Assembly (NCBI GenBank): GCA_012841635.1
Contig: DUUJ01000101.1
Location: forward strand, 1-39,232
Reading direction: 5' to 3'
From: Clostridiales bacterium
Lineage (GTDB): Bacteria > Bacillota > Clostridia > Oscillospirales > CAG-272
Length of the DNA: 39,232 nt
Below are positions 16,393 to 26,481 of this stretch, piece by piece. The notes under the pieces were generated by a model. That model worked only from the letters and a program-made list of their open reading frames with translations, was not told where the DNA came from and ran no database searches. A program made the position numbers and the translations under genes. The first letter of the stretch is position 1. Every line of letters starts with the position of its first letter.

Positions 16393-19215
16393 ATGGCAAA
16401 GGACTATACCCAGACATTAAATCTGCCGAAGACCGCATTCCCGATGAGAGCGAGCCTTCCGCAGCGAGAACCGGCAACGCTCAAAAAGTGGAATGATGAA
16501 GATCTGTATCATAAGCTGATGGAAAAGAACGCGGACAAGCCTTCGTTCATCCTTCATGACGGACCGCCTTATGCGAACGGCGATATCCATATCGGCACCG
16601 CCATGAATAAGATAATTAAGGACATCATCGTCCGCTACAAAAACATGACCGGTTTCAGGTCCCCCTATGTACCCGGCTGGGACTGCCACGGTCTTCCCAT
16701 CGAATCGGCTATTCTGAAGAACAGCAAGATTGACCGCGCAAAGATGAGCATTCCGGAGTTCCGCGACAAATGCCGCGATTTCGCATCCGGCTTTATCGAC
16801 AAGCAGCGGATTTCTTTCCGCCGTCTGGGCGTAATAGGCGACTGGGAAAATCCTTATATTACGATGACCCCCGAATTTGAAGCGGTTCAGATAAAAGTCT
16901 TCGGCGCAATGTGCCGCGAAGGCATCATCTATCGCGGCTTCAAGAATGTATACTGGTGCCCGACTGACGAGACCGCTCTTGCCGAAGCCGAGGTCGAGTA
17001 TGCGGACGATCCCTGCAACTCGGTTTATGTCCGCTTCAGAATCCATGACGATAAGGGACTTCTGGGCAAATACGGCGATCTTGACAAGATGTATTTCGTC
17101 ATCTGGACGACGACTCCCTGGACGCTCCCGGGCAACCTTGCCATCTGCCTCAACGCGGAAATTGACTATTCGCTTCTTAAGCTTGAAGACGGCACCGTAT
17201 ATATAGTCGCAAAAGACCTTGCCAAAGGCTTTGCCGAGAAGACGGGCATCGGAAATTACGAAACCGCCGCCGTGTTCAAAGGCTCCGAGCTTGAGCTTCT
17301 CACGACATATCATCCTTTCCTTGACCGCGACTCGATTATTATCAACGGCGACCATGTCACCCTCGACGCCGGTACCGGCTGCGTACATACCGCTCCCGGA
17401 TTCGGCGCGGATGACTTCGATATCTGCAAGAAATACGACGAATCGGGCAGAGCCGAGATAGGCGTTGTGGTTCCGGTCGATGAAAAGGGATATCAGACCG
17501 CCGAAGCCGGAAAATACGCCGGTCTTCGCTACGATAAATCGAATGACGCGATAATCAACGACCTCAGGGAATCCGGCGATCTTATTTTCGCCGAGAAGAT
17601 GACCCACCAGTACCCGCATTGCTGGCGCTGCAAGCATCCGATCATATACCGCTCCACCGAGCAGTGGTTCGCTTCCGTAGCAAAGCTGAAAGAAGCCGCC
17701 GTTGCCGCCTGCCGCGACATCATGTGGCATCCCGAATGGGGCATGGATCGTATGATCGCGATGATAGAAGAGCGTTCCGACTGGTGTATCAGCCGCCAGC
17801 GCAACTGGGGTGTTCCGATCCCGATCTTCTACTGCAAAGACTGCGGAAAACCCATCATAAACGACGAAACAATAGATAAGATCAGCGATATCTTCCGCGC
17901 CGAAGGTTCAAACGCATGGTTCAAGCGCAGCGTCGAAGAACTCATACCGGAAGGGCTTAAATGCCCCGACTGCGGATGCGGGGAATTCGAAAAAGAGACG
18001 GATATAATGGACGTCTGGTTCGACTCCGGCTCCTCTCATGCCGCGGTGCTCGAGCAGCGCCCCGACCTCGCTTCCCCCGCCGATATTTACCTTGAAGGCG
18101 GCGACCAGTATCGCGGCTGGTTCCAGTCGTCGATGCTGACTTCGATCGCCACCCGCGGCCGCGCTCCGTATCGGCAGATTATAACTCACGGCTGGACGGT
18201 CGACGGCGAAGGAAAGGCGATGCATAAGTCTCTCGGCAACGCGATAGCTCCCGAAGAAGTGATCAAGGACTGGGGCGCGGATATCCTCCGCCTCTGGGTT
18301 TCCTCCGTCGACTATACCCAGGACGCCCGCATTTCAAAAGATATCCTGACTCAGCTTTCCGACGCCTACCGCAAGATACGAAACACCGTCCGCATCCTGA
18401 TGGCAAACTTGGGCGATTTCAATCCCGACGGGGATATGATCTCCCTTGACGAGCTTCACGATATCGACAAATGGGCGCTGTCGCGGCTTTCCCGTCTGTT
18501 AAAGGACTGCCGCGCCGCATACGAGCGCTATGAGTTCCATTATGTCTATCACTACGTAACTAATTTTGTTACGATAGATCTCTCGAAGCTTTATGTCGAC
18601 ATAACTAAAGACAGGCTTTATGTAGAGCTCAGCGATTCAAAAGCTCGCCGCGCCGCCCAGACTGCTATGTATATCATCCTCGACACCCTGACAAAGCTGA
18701 TCTCGCCGCTGCTTGCCTACACTTCCGAAGAAATCTGGCAGATGATGCCGCATAAATCGGAAGACGACCGCACATCCGTGCTTCTGAATGATATCCCCGA
18801 ATATAAGAGTCTCGGATTCGAAGCTCTCGAAGAAGACTATAACCGCCTCTTTGACCTTCGCGACAATGTCATGAAGTCGCTCGAAGAAGCGAGGGCCAAA
18901 TCGATGATAGGAAAATCGCTCGAAGCTCGGATCGATATAACCGCGTCGGGTGAACAGTTCGAAATACTCAAAAAGTTTGAAAGCCGGCTGCCGCTGATCT
19001 TCATCGTTTCCGAAGCCTTCCTTGAAAAAGGAGCCGACGGGGAGGATATGAAGGTCGAAGTCTCTTTTTCGAAGGGAAAGAAATGCGACCGCTGCTGGAT
19101 GCACACCTTCGACGGCGAAGATATCGTATCCAAAGACGAAAACGGCGATACAACGACAGGTTACCTCTGCGCCCGCTGCGCCGCAATCGTCCGCGAAATC
19201 GAAGCCAAAGCCTGA
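16393..19215 (+). CDS. ileS: Isoleucyl-tRNA synthetase
   Basis: HDGPPYANGDIHIGTAMNKIIKDIIVR, PGWDCHGLPIE, WTTTPWTLPGNLAI, DVWFDSGSSHAAV, KMSKSLGN-equivalent KAMHKSLGN, C-terminal zinc-binding CDRCWMH...CARC. Confidence 0.98.
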   Translation: MAKDYTQTLNLPKTAFPMRASLPQREPATLKKWNDEDLYHKLMEKNADKPSFILHDGPPYANGDIHIGTAMNKIIKDIIVRYKNMTGFRSPYVPGWDCHGLPIESAILKNSKIDRAKMSIPEFRDKCRDFASGFIDKQRISFRRLGVIGDWENPYITMTPEFEAVQIKVFGAMCREGIIYRGFKNVYWCPTDETALAEAEVEYADDPCNSVYVRFRIHDDKGLLGKYGDLDKMYFVIWTTTPWTLPGNLAICLNAEIDYSLLKLEDGTVYIVAKDLAKGFAEKTGIGNYETAAVFKGSELELLTTYHPFLDRDSIIINGDHVTLDAGTGCVHTAPGFGADDFDICKKYDESGRAEIGVVVPVDEKGYQTAEAGKYAGLRYDKSNDAIINDLRESGDLIFAEKMTHQYPHCWRCKHPIIYRSTEQWFASVAKLKEAAVAACRDIMWHPEWGMDRMIAMIEERSDWCISRQRNWGVPIPIFYCKDCGKPIINDETIDKISDIFRAEGSNAWFKRSVEELIPEGLKCPDCGCGEFEKETDIMDVWFDSGSSHAAVLEQRPDLASPADIYLEGGDQYRGWFQSSMLTSIATRGRAPYRQIITHGWTVDGEGKAMHKSLGNAIAPEEVIKDWGADILRLWVSSVDYTQDARISKDILTQLSDAYRKIRNTVRILMANLGDFNPDGDMISLDELHDIDKWALSRLSRLLKDCRAAYERYEFHYVYHYVTNFVTIDLSKLYVDITKDRLYVELSDSKARRAAQTAMYIILDTLTKLISPLLAYTSEEIWQMMPHKSEDDRTSVLLNDIPEYKSLGFEALEEDYNRLFDLRDNVMKSLEEARAKSMIGKSLEARIDITASGEQFEILKKFESRLPLIFIVSEAFLEKGADGEDMKVEVSFSKGKKCDRCWMHTFDGEDIVSKDENGDTTTGYLCARCAAIVREIEAKA

Positions 19216-19232
19216 TCTGTACGCCTGATTAT

Positions 19233-19262
19233 TTACGGCCGGACTGAATAATTCGGTTCGGC
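19233..19262. repeat. Imperfect inverted repeat between ileS and lspA
   Basis: ggccggactgaat-aa-ttcggttcggcc, ~12-13 bp stem with G:U wobbles, no T-tract. Confidence 0.6.
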
Positions 19263-19291
19263 CCGAACCATATATATACATATTGTTGATT

Positions 19292-19861
19292 ATGCCACAA
19301 AAAAACACGGATGTAAAAGCCGAAAAGTCCGGCAAAACGGATGTTGCGGGACTGCTGATATGGCTGCTTACCTCCGTTTTAGTCGTGATTGCCGACCAGA
19401 TATCAAAATGGCTGGTGGTCAAATACATCAAACCTCTTGCCGACGGGATTACCGTCATCCCCGGCTTGTTCGATTTTCGCTATCTTGAGAATACCGGCGC
19501 GGCATTCGGAATACTCTCCGACCACCGCTGGGTCCACACGGCGGTTTCAACCGTCGCCATAGCCGGGATAATAATATATCTGATCGTCAAGCGCAAAGAC
19601 CGCCGCTCAAGATGGATAAACGCCGCCGCCGGAATGATAATCGGCGGGGGTATCGGCAACCTGATAGACCGCTATATGCAAGGGTATGTCGTCGATTTCA
19701 TCGAAACGAAATTCATGAAATTCGCCATATTCAACGTCGCCGATTCCTTCGTCACCGTCGGAACGGCTATACTTGCGGTTTGTCTCATTTCCGCCGAGAT
19801 CCGCGAAGAGAAAAAAAGAAAAGCAGCTAAGCCGGAAGAACCGGAAAACAGCCATGTATGA
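19292..19861 (+). CDS. lspA: Lipoprotein signal peptidase (signal peptidase II)
   Basis: VIADQISKWLVVKYI, FDFRYLENTGAAFGIL, GGGIGNLIDRYMQGYVVDFIE, FNVADSFVTVG. Confidence 0.95.
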   Translation: MPQKNTDVKAEKSGKTDVAGLLIWLLTSVLVVIADQISKWLVVKYIKPLADGITVIPGLFDFRYLENTGAAFGILSDHRWVHTAVSTVAIAGIIIYLIVKRKDRRSRWINAAAGMIIGGGIGNLIDRYMQGYVVDFIETKFMKFAIFNVADSFVTVGTAILAVCLISAEIREEKKRKAAKPEEPENSHV

Positions 19862-20882
19862 AGAACCGGACGTTCTCGCGGATGACGACGATATAACGGA
19901 CACCGAAAGATACCTCCCCGGAACCGGCGGCAGCTTTGAAATCGTATTCGAAGCCGAAGATGCCGGCGTAAGGCTTGACGCCGCCGTCGCAAAGCGCGCC
20001 TGTATAACCCGCAGCGCGGCTCAAAGAGCGATTGAAGCAGGCGGCGCTGTCAAGGGAGACAAAACGCTTAAAAAGAATTACCGGGTATCCGAAGGCGAAA
20101 CTATAACCTTTACCCTCCCTCCGCTCGAATCCGCCGATATCGAACCTGAAAACATCCCGCTCGATATCGTCTATGAAGACGACTGCCTTATCGTAGTAAA
20201 CAAGCCGAAAGGAATGGTGGTTCACCCGGGGCCCGGGCATTTTTCCGGCACCCTTGTATCGGCGCTGCTCTGGCACTGCAGGGGAGCCGAATCGGGTCTT
20301 TCCGGAATCGGAGGGGTAATCCGCCCCGGGATAGTTCACAGGATAGACGCCGACACTTCCGGCTTGCTTGTGGCGGCGAAAACCGACGCGGCGCATCAGA
20401 GCCTTGCCGCGCAGATAAAATCGCATACTGCCAAAAGAGTTTATGAAGCCCTGATTTCCGGCGATATGAAAAACGAAGAGGGAGTTATTGACGCGCCTAT
20501 CGGCCGTCATCCCACCGACCGGATAAAGATGGCGGTTATAACCGACAAAAGATATTTTTCCCGCCCCGCCGTCACCCATTGGAAGGTGATTGAGCACTTC
20601 CGGGGTTATTGTCATGTCGAATGCCGCCTTGAAACCGGCCGCACGCATCAGATAAGAGTCCATATGAACCATATAGGACACCATCTGCTCTGCGACCCGC
20701 TTTACGGAATGAAGGGCGCGTCGGCTCAGCTCGAAAAAAGATATTCCGAACTCTGCCGCGGGCAATGTCTCTGCGCGCGGGTACTCGGATTCAACCATCC
20801 CTCGACCGGCGAATATATGGAATTTAAAGCGCCTCTGCCGGATTATTTCGAAGAGATGAGGGAAATACTTCGAAGACAGTGA
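19854..20882 (+). CDS. RluA/RluD family 23S rRNA pseudouridine synthase
   Basis: N-terminal S4-like region; VVNKPKGMVVHPGPGH, GIVHRIDADTSGLLVAAKTD, ETGRTHQIRVHMNHIGHHLLCDPLYG; start overlaps lspA stop. Confidence 0.95.
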   Translation: MYEEPDVLADDDDITDTERYLPGTGGSFEIVFEAEDAGVRLDAAVAKRACITRSAAQRAIEAGGAVKGDKTLKKNYRVSEGETITFTLPPLESADIEPENIPLDIVYEDDCLIVVNKPKGMVVHPGPGHFSGTLVSALLWHCRGAESGLSGIGGVIRPGIVHRIDADTSGLLVAAKTDAAHQSLAAQIKSHTAKRVYEALISGDMKNEEGVIDAPIGRHPTDRIKMAVITDKRYFSRPAVTHWKVIEHFRGYCHVECRLETGRTHQIRVHMNHIGHHLLCDPLYGMKGASAQLEKRYSELCRGQCLCARVLGFNHPSTGEYMEFKAPLPDYFEEMREILRRQ

Positions 20883-20891
20883 GATTATACA

Positions 20892-21659
20892 ATGAAGAAA
20901 CTTATCGTGTCGGACGTTGACGGCACTTTTATCGATTACGACGAAAACCTGATTTACGCAAACGTCGAAGCTGTAAAACGCTTCTGCGACGCCGGAAACT
21001 ATTTCACCTTTGCGACGGGACGATTTACCGATTCATTGAGCAAAATGGTTCCCGGTTATGAAAAGATGATGAATGTCCCCGGGATATTTTCAAACGGAGC
21101 GTTTCTGTCATGGGCTGACGGCAAGGAAAAGCTTTACCCGAATTATCTAGACGCCAAATTGAACCTTAAAATAGTCCGCCGGATCGAAAGACGCTGGCCG
21201 ACCGTCAATATACGCTTCACCAACGACGACGGCTTTATCTGGACGCGCGGAGTGCCCGACGATGAGCTGGACACCGACCGTCCCTGGCATAAAGTGGTGG
21301 TCATAGACGAGCCGGAGGTTCTGGAAGAAATCCGCGCTTTCCTTGAAACCGAATACGATTCCAAGTTCCGGTTTATGAAGTCAAGCGAAAGGCTGTTTGA
21401 ATGGCAGGACAATCTCGCCGGCAAAGGGCCGATGATCCCGAGGCTTAAACAATGGATCAAAGAAAACTTAGGTCACGACTGCATCGCCTACTGCGTCGGA
21501 GACTATGAAAACGACATTGAAATGCTGGAGGCGGCGGATGTTGCCTGCTGCCCTTCAAATGCAATAGAAGCCATTAAAAAAATATCCGATATCGAACTTT
21601 GCGACTGTCGGGACGGCAGCATAGCCGATCTCGTAAGCCGCCTGCTTTGCGAAAAATAA
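20892..21659 (+). CDS. HAD family hydrolase (Cof-type)
   Basis: LIVSDVDGTFIDYDEN, FTFATGRF, SNGAFL, CVGDYENDIEMLEAADVACCPSNA. Confidence 0.9.
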   Translation: MKKLIVSDVDGTFIDYDENLIYANVEAVKRFCDAGNYFTFATGRFTDSLSKMVPGYEKMMNVPGIFSNGAFLSWADGKEKLYPNYLDAKLNLKIVRRIERRWPTVNIRFTNDDGFIWTRGVPDDELDTDRPWHKVVVIDEPEVLEEIRAFLETEYDSKFRFMKSSERLFEWQDNLAGKGPMIPRLKQWIKENLGHDCIAYCVGDYENDIEMLEAADVACCPSNAIEAIKKISDIELCDCRDGSIADLVSRLLCEK

Positions 21660-21675
21660 TCAGGAGGGAAATTAC

Positions 21676-22836
21676 GTGTCAGAACTCATCATTAAAAACG
21701 GTTATGTTTACAATACCCCCGCCCGCCGGTTTTTCAAAGGAAATATCCGGATCAGCGGCGGTGTCATCGAGGCGATCGACAATATATGCCGCTGTGATTG
21801 CGGCGCCGAAGTAATCGATGCTTCGGGAAAATATATCATCCCCGGCATGGTCGATGTCCATACGCATGGCCGCGCAAACGCTGATTTTACCCACGCAACG
21901 GAGGAGCAGTGTCTTGAGATGGCGAAGTCGTATGCCGAAGCCGGAACGACAACCATCTTTGCCACTCCCGCCTCCGCGCCGTATCCCGAAATGGTCGAAG
22001 CGGCAAAAAACGCCGCCGCTGCGGCGAAGAAGACCCGCGGCGTAGGCGCCAACATCGACGGCGTTCATATAGAAGGCAGATATCTCAGCCTTGAAAAACG
22101 CGGTGCGCACGCTCCCAAGCTGCTCGCCATGCCGGACAACGAAGAGCTTGAAGGGCTTACCGAAGCCATCGGAAATATCGCCAAGAGAATCACCGTTGCG
22201 CCTGAACTGCCCGGAGGAGAAGAATTCGTCCGTCTTGCGGTTAAACACGGCTATTCCGTCTCGATTGGTCACTCAAACACTACCTATGAGCAGGCGCTCG
22301 AAGCGCTTTCCTGGGGCGTCAACAGTTTTACGCATACCTTCAACGCCATGCGCGGCCTGCATCATCGCGAGCCGGGAACCGTCGGCGCCGCGCTTACCCG
22401 CGACGACGCATACTGCGAAGTGATCCCGGACGGATTCCACCTGAATCCCGCCATAGTCCGCCTCATTTATCTTGCAAAAGATAAAGACCACCTCTGCCTT
22501 ATAACCGACTCGATGATGGCGACCGGCTGTTCCGACGGCGTTTACTCGATCGCAGGACTTGCGGTTTATGTCAAAGACGGACTTGCGCGCGAAGAGGACG
22601 GCACGATATCCGGCTCAACTCTGAACCTTCTTGAAGGCGTCTTCCGCTTCATGAAATTCTGCGGCATCGGCCTTGAAGAAGCCATTCCTTACGCGACGAA
22701 GAACCCCGCGGTCATGACCGGGATATACGGACACACCGGCTCTCTTGCCGCAGGGAAACGCGCGGATATCGTTATTTTAGGCGAAGACCGGCGGACTCTT
22801 GAGGGAGTTTACGCAGCCGGATATAAAATTAAATGA
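21676..22836 (+). CDS. nagA: N-acetylglucosamine-6-phosphate deacetylase
   Basis: GTG start, SD aggaggg; IIPGMVDVHTHGRANADF, GVHIEGRYLSLEKRGAH, APELPGG, SIGHSNTTYEQA, NAMRGLHHREPG, LITDSMMATG. Confidence 0.95.
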   Translation: MSELIIKNGYVYNTPARRFFKGNIRISGGVIEAIDNICRCDCGAEVIDASGKYIIPGMVDVHTHGRANADFTHATEEQCLEMAKSYAEAGTTTIFATPASAPYPEMVEAAKNAAAAAKKTRGVGANIDGVHIEGRYLSLEKRGAHAPKLLAMPDNEELEGLTEAIGNIAKRITVAPELPGGEEFVRLAVKHGYSVSIGHSNTTYEQALEALSWGVNSFTHTFNAMRGLHHREPGTVGAALTRDDAYCEVIPDGFHLNPAIVRLIYLAKDKDHLCLITDSMMATGCSDGVYSIAGLAVYVKDGLAREEDGTISGSTLNLLEGVFRFMKFCGIGLEEAIPYATKNPAVMTGIYGHTGSLAAGKRADIVILGEDRRTLEGVYAAGYKIK

Positions 22837-23708
22837 CTCAGATAAATCAAAACAGCTATACCTTTAAACCGATTTCCGAAGAAAAGCGCAGCCGGAATTA
22901 CGCATCGTCGATCCTGAATTCGGGACGGGTTTTCGGCTCCGCCTGGTTTTCGCTGCTGACAGCGGCCGTTTTAATTACGGCTTTGTCGGTTGCGGCAATA
23001 AAACTGCCCTCCCTTGCCTTTGAAGCCGCGGCGGCGCTTTCCGGCGTTGATCCGAACCGGCCGGATCCTCTGTTTATCGCTGCCCGGACGTTGGCTTGCG
23101 TCATTTCGTTTGTTTTGCTTGCGCTGCCCGGATGGGCGGGTATCTGTCTTTTAGCCGACAGACTGCGGATGAGACACGACTACCGCCGGTCATATAATAT
23201 CGAAGCGATGGAAAATCCCTCTCCGCTTCTTGCATTCAGCGTTTACAAAAGAAAAAGATATCTTCGGGCGTTGGTTTCGGCTCTTTCCGGGGCGGTTATA
23301 TACGGTCTGCCGCCGGCGCTTATTCCGACCGCGTATTATATCGGAAGGTATGCCGGCTGGGCAAGCCCGCGTCCGTTTGATGTAATTTTCGTGATTTTGA
23401 TCAATATATGCGGTATCTGCTGCGCCGTGCTGCTCTGCCGGCTGCTGTCGCGGTTATCCCTCGTTCCCCGGCTTATGCTCGAAAGGAATCTCGATCCTTT
23501 TGCCGCGATACGGCTGTCATATAAACTGATGCAAGGCAAATCCCGCGCATCCTTCCGGCTTACCATGAGCTTTACCGGCTGGGCGCTGCTTACGCTCGTG
23601 AGCTGCGGCATCTCCGCGGCGTGGTCTCTGCCGTTGTTTTTGACGGCGAGAGCCGGATATGAGTATAACATTACCGGAAGGGATATACTTATTGACCTCG
23701 GGCTTTAA
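22833..23708 (+). CDS. Membrane protein, DUF975-like
   Basis: ATGA overlap with nagA; several TM segments; SYKLMQGKSRASFRLTMSFTGWALLTLVSCGISAAWSLPLFLTARAGYEY resembles DUF975 C-terminus. Confidence 0.6.
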   Translation: MTQINQNSYTFKPISEEKRSRNYASSILNSGRVFGSAWFSLLTAAVLITALSVAAIKLPSLAFEAAAALSGVDPNRPDPLFIAARTLACVISFVLLALPGWAGICLLADRLRMRHDYRRSYNIEAMENPSPLLAFSVYKRKRYLRALVSALSGAVIYGLPPALIPTAYYIGRYAGWASPRPFDVIFVILINICGICCAVLLCRLLSRLSLVPRLMLERNLDPFAAIRLSYKLMQGKSRASFRLTMSFTGWALLTLVSCGISAAWSLPLFLTARAGYEYNITGRDILIDLGL

Positions 23709-23728
23709 TTTAAAAACAGGAGACTGTT

Positions 23729-25687
23729 ATGGAAAAACCTAAATTTTATATAACCACGGCGATTCCCTACGCTTCATCGAAACCGCATTTCGGGAACACA
23801 TACGAAGTTATTATGGCAGACGCCGTAGCCCGCTATAAGCGGCTCTGCGGCTATGACGTATTTTTTATGACCGGCACCGACGAACACGGTAAGAAGATCG
23901 AAGACGCCGCCGCCAATGCGGGCGTAACTCCGAAAGAGTATGCCGATAATATTACCGGACAGCTCCGCGAAGTCTGGGATAAGATGAACACAAGCTACGA
24001 CCATTTCATACGCACGACCGATGATTATCATATTAAATCGGTTCAGTCTATCTTCAATAAGCTGTATGAAAAGGGCGACATCTATAAAGGCGTCTATGAA
24101 GGCTGGTACTGCACTCCCGACGAATCTTTCTACACCGACTCTCAGCTGGTTGACGGCAAATGCCCCGACTGCGGCCGCGAAGTAACCCGCGCAAACGAAG
24201 AAGCTTATTACTTCAAAATGAGCAAATACGCGCCGCGGCTTATACAGCATATAAGGGATAACCCCGGCTTCATTCAGCCGGAAAGCCGCGAGAAGGAGAT
24301 GCTGAACAACTTTCTGCTTCCCGGCCTTCACGATCTCTGCGTAACCCGCTCTTCCTTTGACTGGGGGGTTCAGGTTCCCTTTGATTCAAAGCACGTTATA
24401 TACGTCTGGATAGACGCGCTTTCCAACTATATTACCGGTCTCGGATATGATCCGTATAACGAAGAGCAGCCGGAGCTGTTCAAAAAATACTGGCCCTGCG
24501 ACTGCCATGTCATCGGCAAGGATATTGTCAGATTCCACACGATTTACTGGCCGATAGTACTTATGGCGCTTGATCTGCCGCTGCCGAAGAAGATATTCGG
24601 TCACCCTTGGTTCCTCTTCGGTCAGGATAAGATGTCAAAATCCCGCGGCAATATTATTTACGCCGACGAGTTGGCGGAAGTCTTCGGCGTCGACGGCGTG
24701 CGATGGTATGCCCTTTCCGAAATGCCCTACGGAACCGACGGCTCCATCACATATGAAAGCGTAATCTTAAGATACAACACCGACCTCGCGAATGTCCTCG
24801 GCAATCTTGTCTCCCGCACCATCGCGATGAACAAAAAATACTTTAACGCCGTTATTCAGCAGCCGGAAGATACATCCGACCCGACAGACGAAGCTTTGAA
24901 GCAGACGGCTCTCGAAACCGCGTCAAAATATCGCGAATTGATGGACAATTACAGGATCGCCGACGCATGCGACGCCGTAATGGATATGCTCTCGGCGGCG
25001 AATAAATACATCGACCTCAACACCCCCTGGATACTTGCGAAAAACCCCGCAAACAGCGCCCGTCTCGGAACGGTAATGTATAACCTGCTTGAAGTCATCC
25101 GCTTTGGAGCAGTTCTTATCACTCCCGCGATGCCGCAGACGGCGGAGAAGATTTTCGCTCAGCTCGGCATTTCTTCGGAAAATCAGGATTTCACCGCCAT
25201 TGAAAATTTCGGCGGCCTCACCCCCGGAGTCGTCAACGGCGAATCGGAGACTCTCTTCATGCGAATCGACGGCGAGAAGCTGCTGGCTGAGCTTGAAGCA
25301 AAGCGGCAAGCCGAGATAAAAGCAAAAGAAGCCGCCGAAGCCGAGAAAAAAGCGCAGGAGGGACTTGCCAAAATCAGTTACGACGATTTTATGAAGACAG
25401 AACTGCGTACGGCGCAGATAATTGCCTGCGAACCGGTCAAAAAGGCAAAAAAACTGCTTAAATTGACCCTTGATCTGGGCTATGAGCAGCGCACGGTCGT
25501 ATCCGGAATTGCCCCGTGGTATAAGCCGGAAGACCTTACCGGCAAAAAAATCGTCATGGTCGCGAATCTTGAACCCGCGATTATCTGCGGCGTCGAAAGC
25601 AACGGCATGATTCTTGCATCCGGCGAAGACGAAGTGAAAGTCGTCTTCCTTGACCCGGAAACTCCGCTCGGACAGCGTGTCAGATAA
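23729..25687 (+). CDS. metG: Methionyl-tRNA synthetase with C-terminal tRNA-binding domain
   Basis: YITTAIPYASSKPHFGNTYE, FMTGTDEHGKKI, DALSNYITGLGY, HVIGKDIVRFHTIYWP, KMSKSRGN; C-terminal EMAP/Arc1p-like domain. Confidence 0.98.
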   Translation: MEKPKFYITTAIPYASSKPHFGNTYEVIMADAVARYKRLCGYDVFFMTGTDEHGKKIEDAAANAGVTPKEYADNITGQLREVWDKMNTSYDHFIRTTDDYHIKSVQSIFNKLYEKGDIYKGVYEGWYCTPDESFYTDSQLVDGKCPDCGREVTRANEEAYYFKMSKYAPRLIQHIRDNPGFIQPESREKEMLNNFLLPGLHDLCVTRSSFDWGVQVPFDSKHVIYVWIDALSNYITGLGYDPYNEEQPELFKKYWPCDCHVIGKDIVRFHTIYWPIVLMALDLPLPKKIFGHPWFLFGQDKMSKSRGNIIYADELAEVFGVDGVRWYALSEMPYGTDGSITYESVILRYNTDLANVLGNLVSRTIAMNKKYFNAVIQQPEDTSDPTDEALKQTALETASKYRELMDNYRIADACDAVMDMLSAANKYIDLNTPWILAKNPANSARLGTVMYNLLEVIRFGAVLITPAMPQTAEKIFAQLGISSENQDFTAIENFGGLTPGVVNGESETLFMRIDGEKLLAELEAKRQAEIKAKEAAEAEKKAQEGLAKISYDDFMKTELRTAQIIACEPVKKAKKLLKLTLDLGYEQRTVVSGIAPWYKPEDLTGKKIVMVANLEPAIICGVESNGMILASGEDEVKVVFLDPETPLGQRVR

Positions 25688-25691
25688 TTCG

Positions 25692-26477
25692 ATGATCGAC
25701 GTCCACTGCCACTACCACGACAGCCGCTTCGACGGCTATTCCGACGAAGAAGGCGCCGATTCGCGGGATTCGCTGATAAAACGCCTTGCAAAATCCGGGA
25801 TTATCCTTATCGAAAACGGCACCAACCCGAAGACAAACGAAGAAGCTCTGAACCTCGCCGCCCGGCATGACAATATGTATGCCGCAGTCGGCATCTACCC
25901 CGGAGACAGCGATATCCCGCCCGAAGACGAAGACTTGGTAATTGAGCAGCTCGAAAAACAGCTGCTTTCCCCGAAAGTCGTCGCCATAGGCGAGATAGGA
26001 CTTGACTATTACTGGGACGAACCGGACCGCGAAATACAGAAGCGCTGGTTCGGGCTGATGCTGGACCTTGCCGAGAAACACGACCTTCCGGTTGAGATAC
26101 ATAACCGCGAGTCCCACGGCGACATGGTCGAGATACTCAGCCAAAGGAAAAACTCACGGGGACTTATGCACTGCTTCTCCGGCAGCGCCGAGACCGCCCG
26201 TCAGCTCGCCTCAATGGGCTGGCATATCAGTTTCGGCGGCAGCGTTACCTTCAAAAACGCAAAGAAAACGGCGGCAGCCGCCGCCGCGGTGCCGGAAGAT
26301 CTTCTGCTTATCGAAACCGACTGCCCGTATATGGCGCCGATGCCGCACAGAGGGAAGACCAACCGTTCCGACTGGATGAAATATACAGTCGAGCGGCTTG
26401 CCGAAATACGCGGGCAGACTCCGGAGCATATAGTTGAGATTACCACACGCAACGCAAAAAAACTGTTTGGGATTTAA
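25692..26477 (+). CDS. TatD family metal-dependent hydrolase
   Basis: MIDVHCHYHDSRFDG, AVGIYPGD, AIGEIGLDYYW, PVEIHNRESHGDMVEIL, MHCFSGS, LIETDCPYMAPMPHRGKTNRSDWMKYTVERLAEIRG. Confidence 0.95.
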   Translation: MIDVHCHYHDSRFDGYSDEEGADSRDSLIKRLAKSGIILIENGTNPKTNEEALNLAARHDNMYAAVGIYPGDSDIPPEDEDLVIEQLEKQLLSPKVVAIGEIGLDYYWDEPDREIQKRWFGLMLDLAEKHDLPVEIHNRESHGDMVEILSQRKNSRGLMHCFSGSAETARQLASMGWHISFGGSVTFKNAKKTAAAAAAVPEDLLLIETDCPYMAPMPHRGKTNRSDWMKYTVERLAEIRGQTPEHIVEITTRNAKKLFGI

Positions 26478-26481
26478 TTCT

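Noticed and set aside
16417-17730. 437-aa ORF antisense to ileS
   Set aside because: Same codon-phase artefact as in rpoC; ileS is unambiguous on the + strand.
19827-20798. 323-aa minus-strand ORF opposite the pseudouridine synthase gene
   Set aside because: In complementary phase; the RluA-family motifs are on the + strand.
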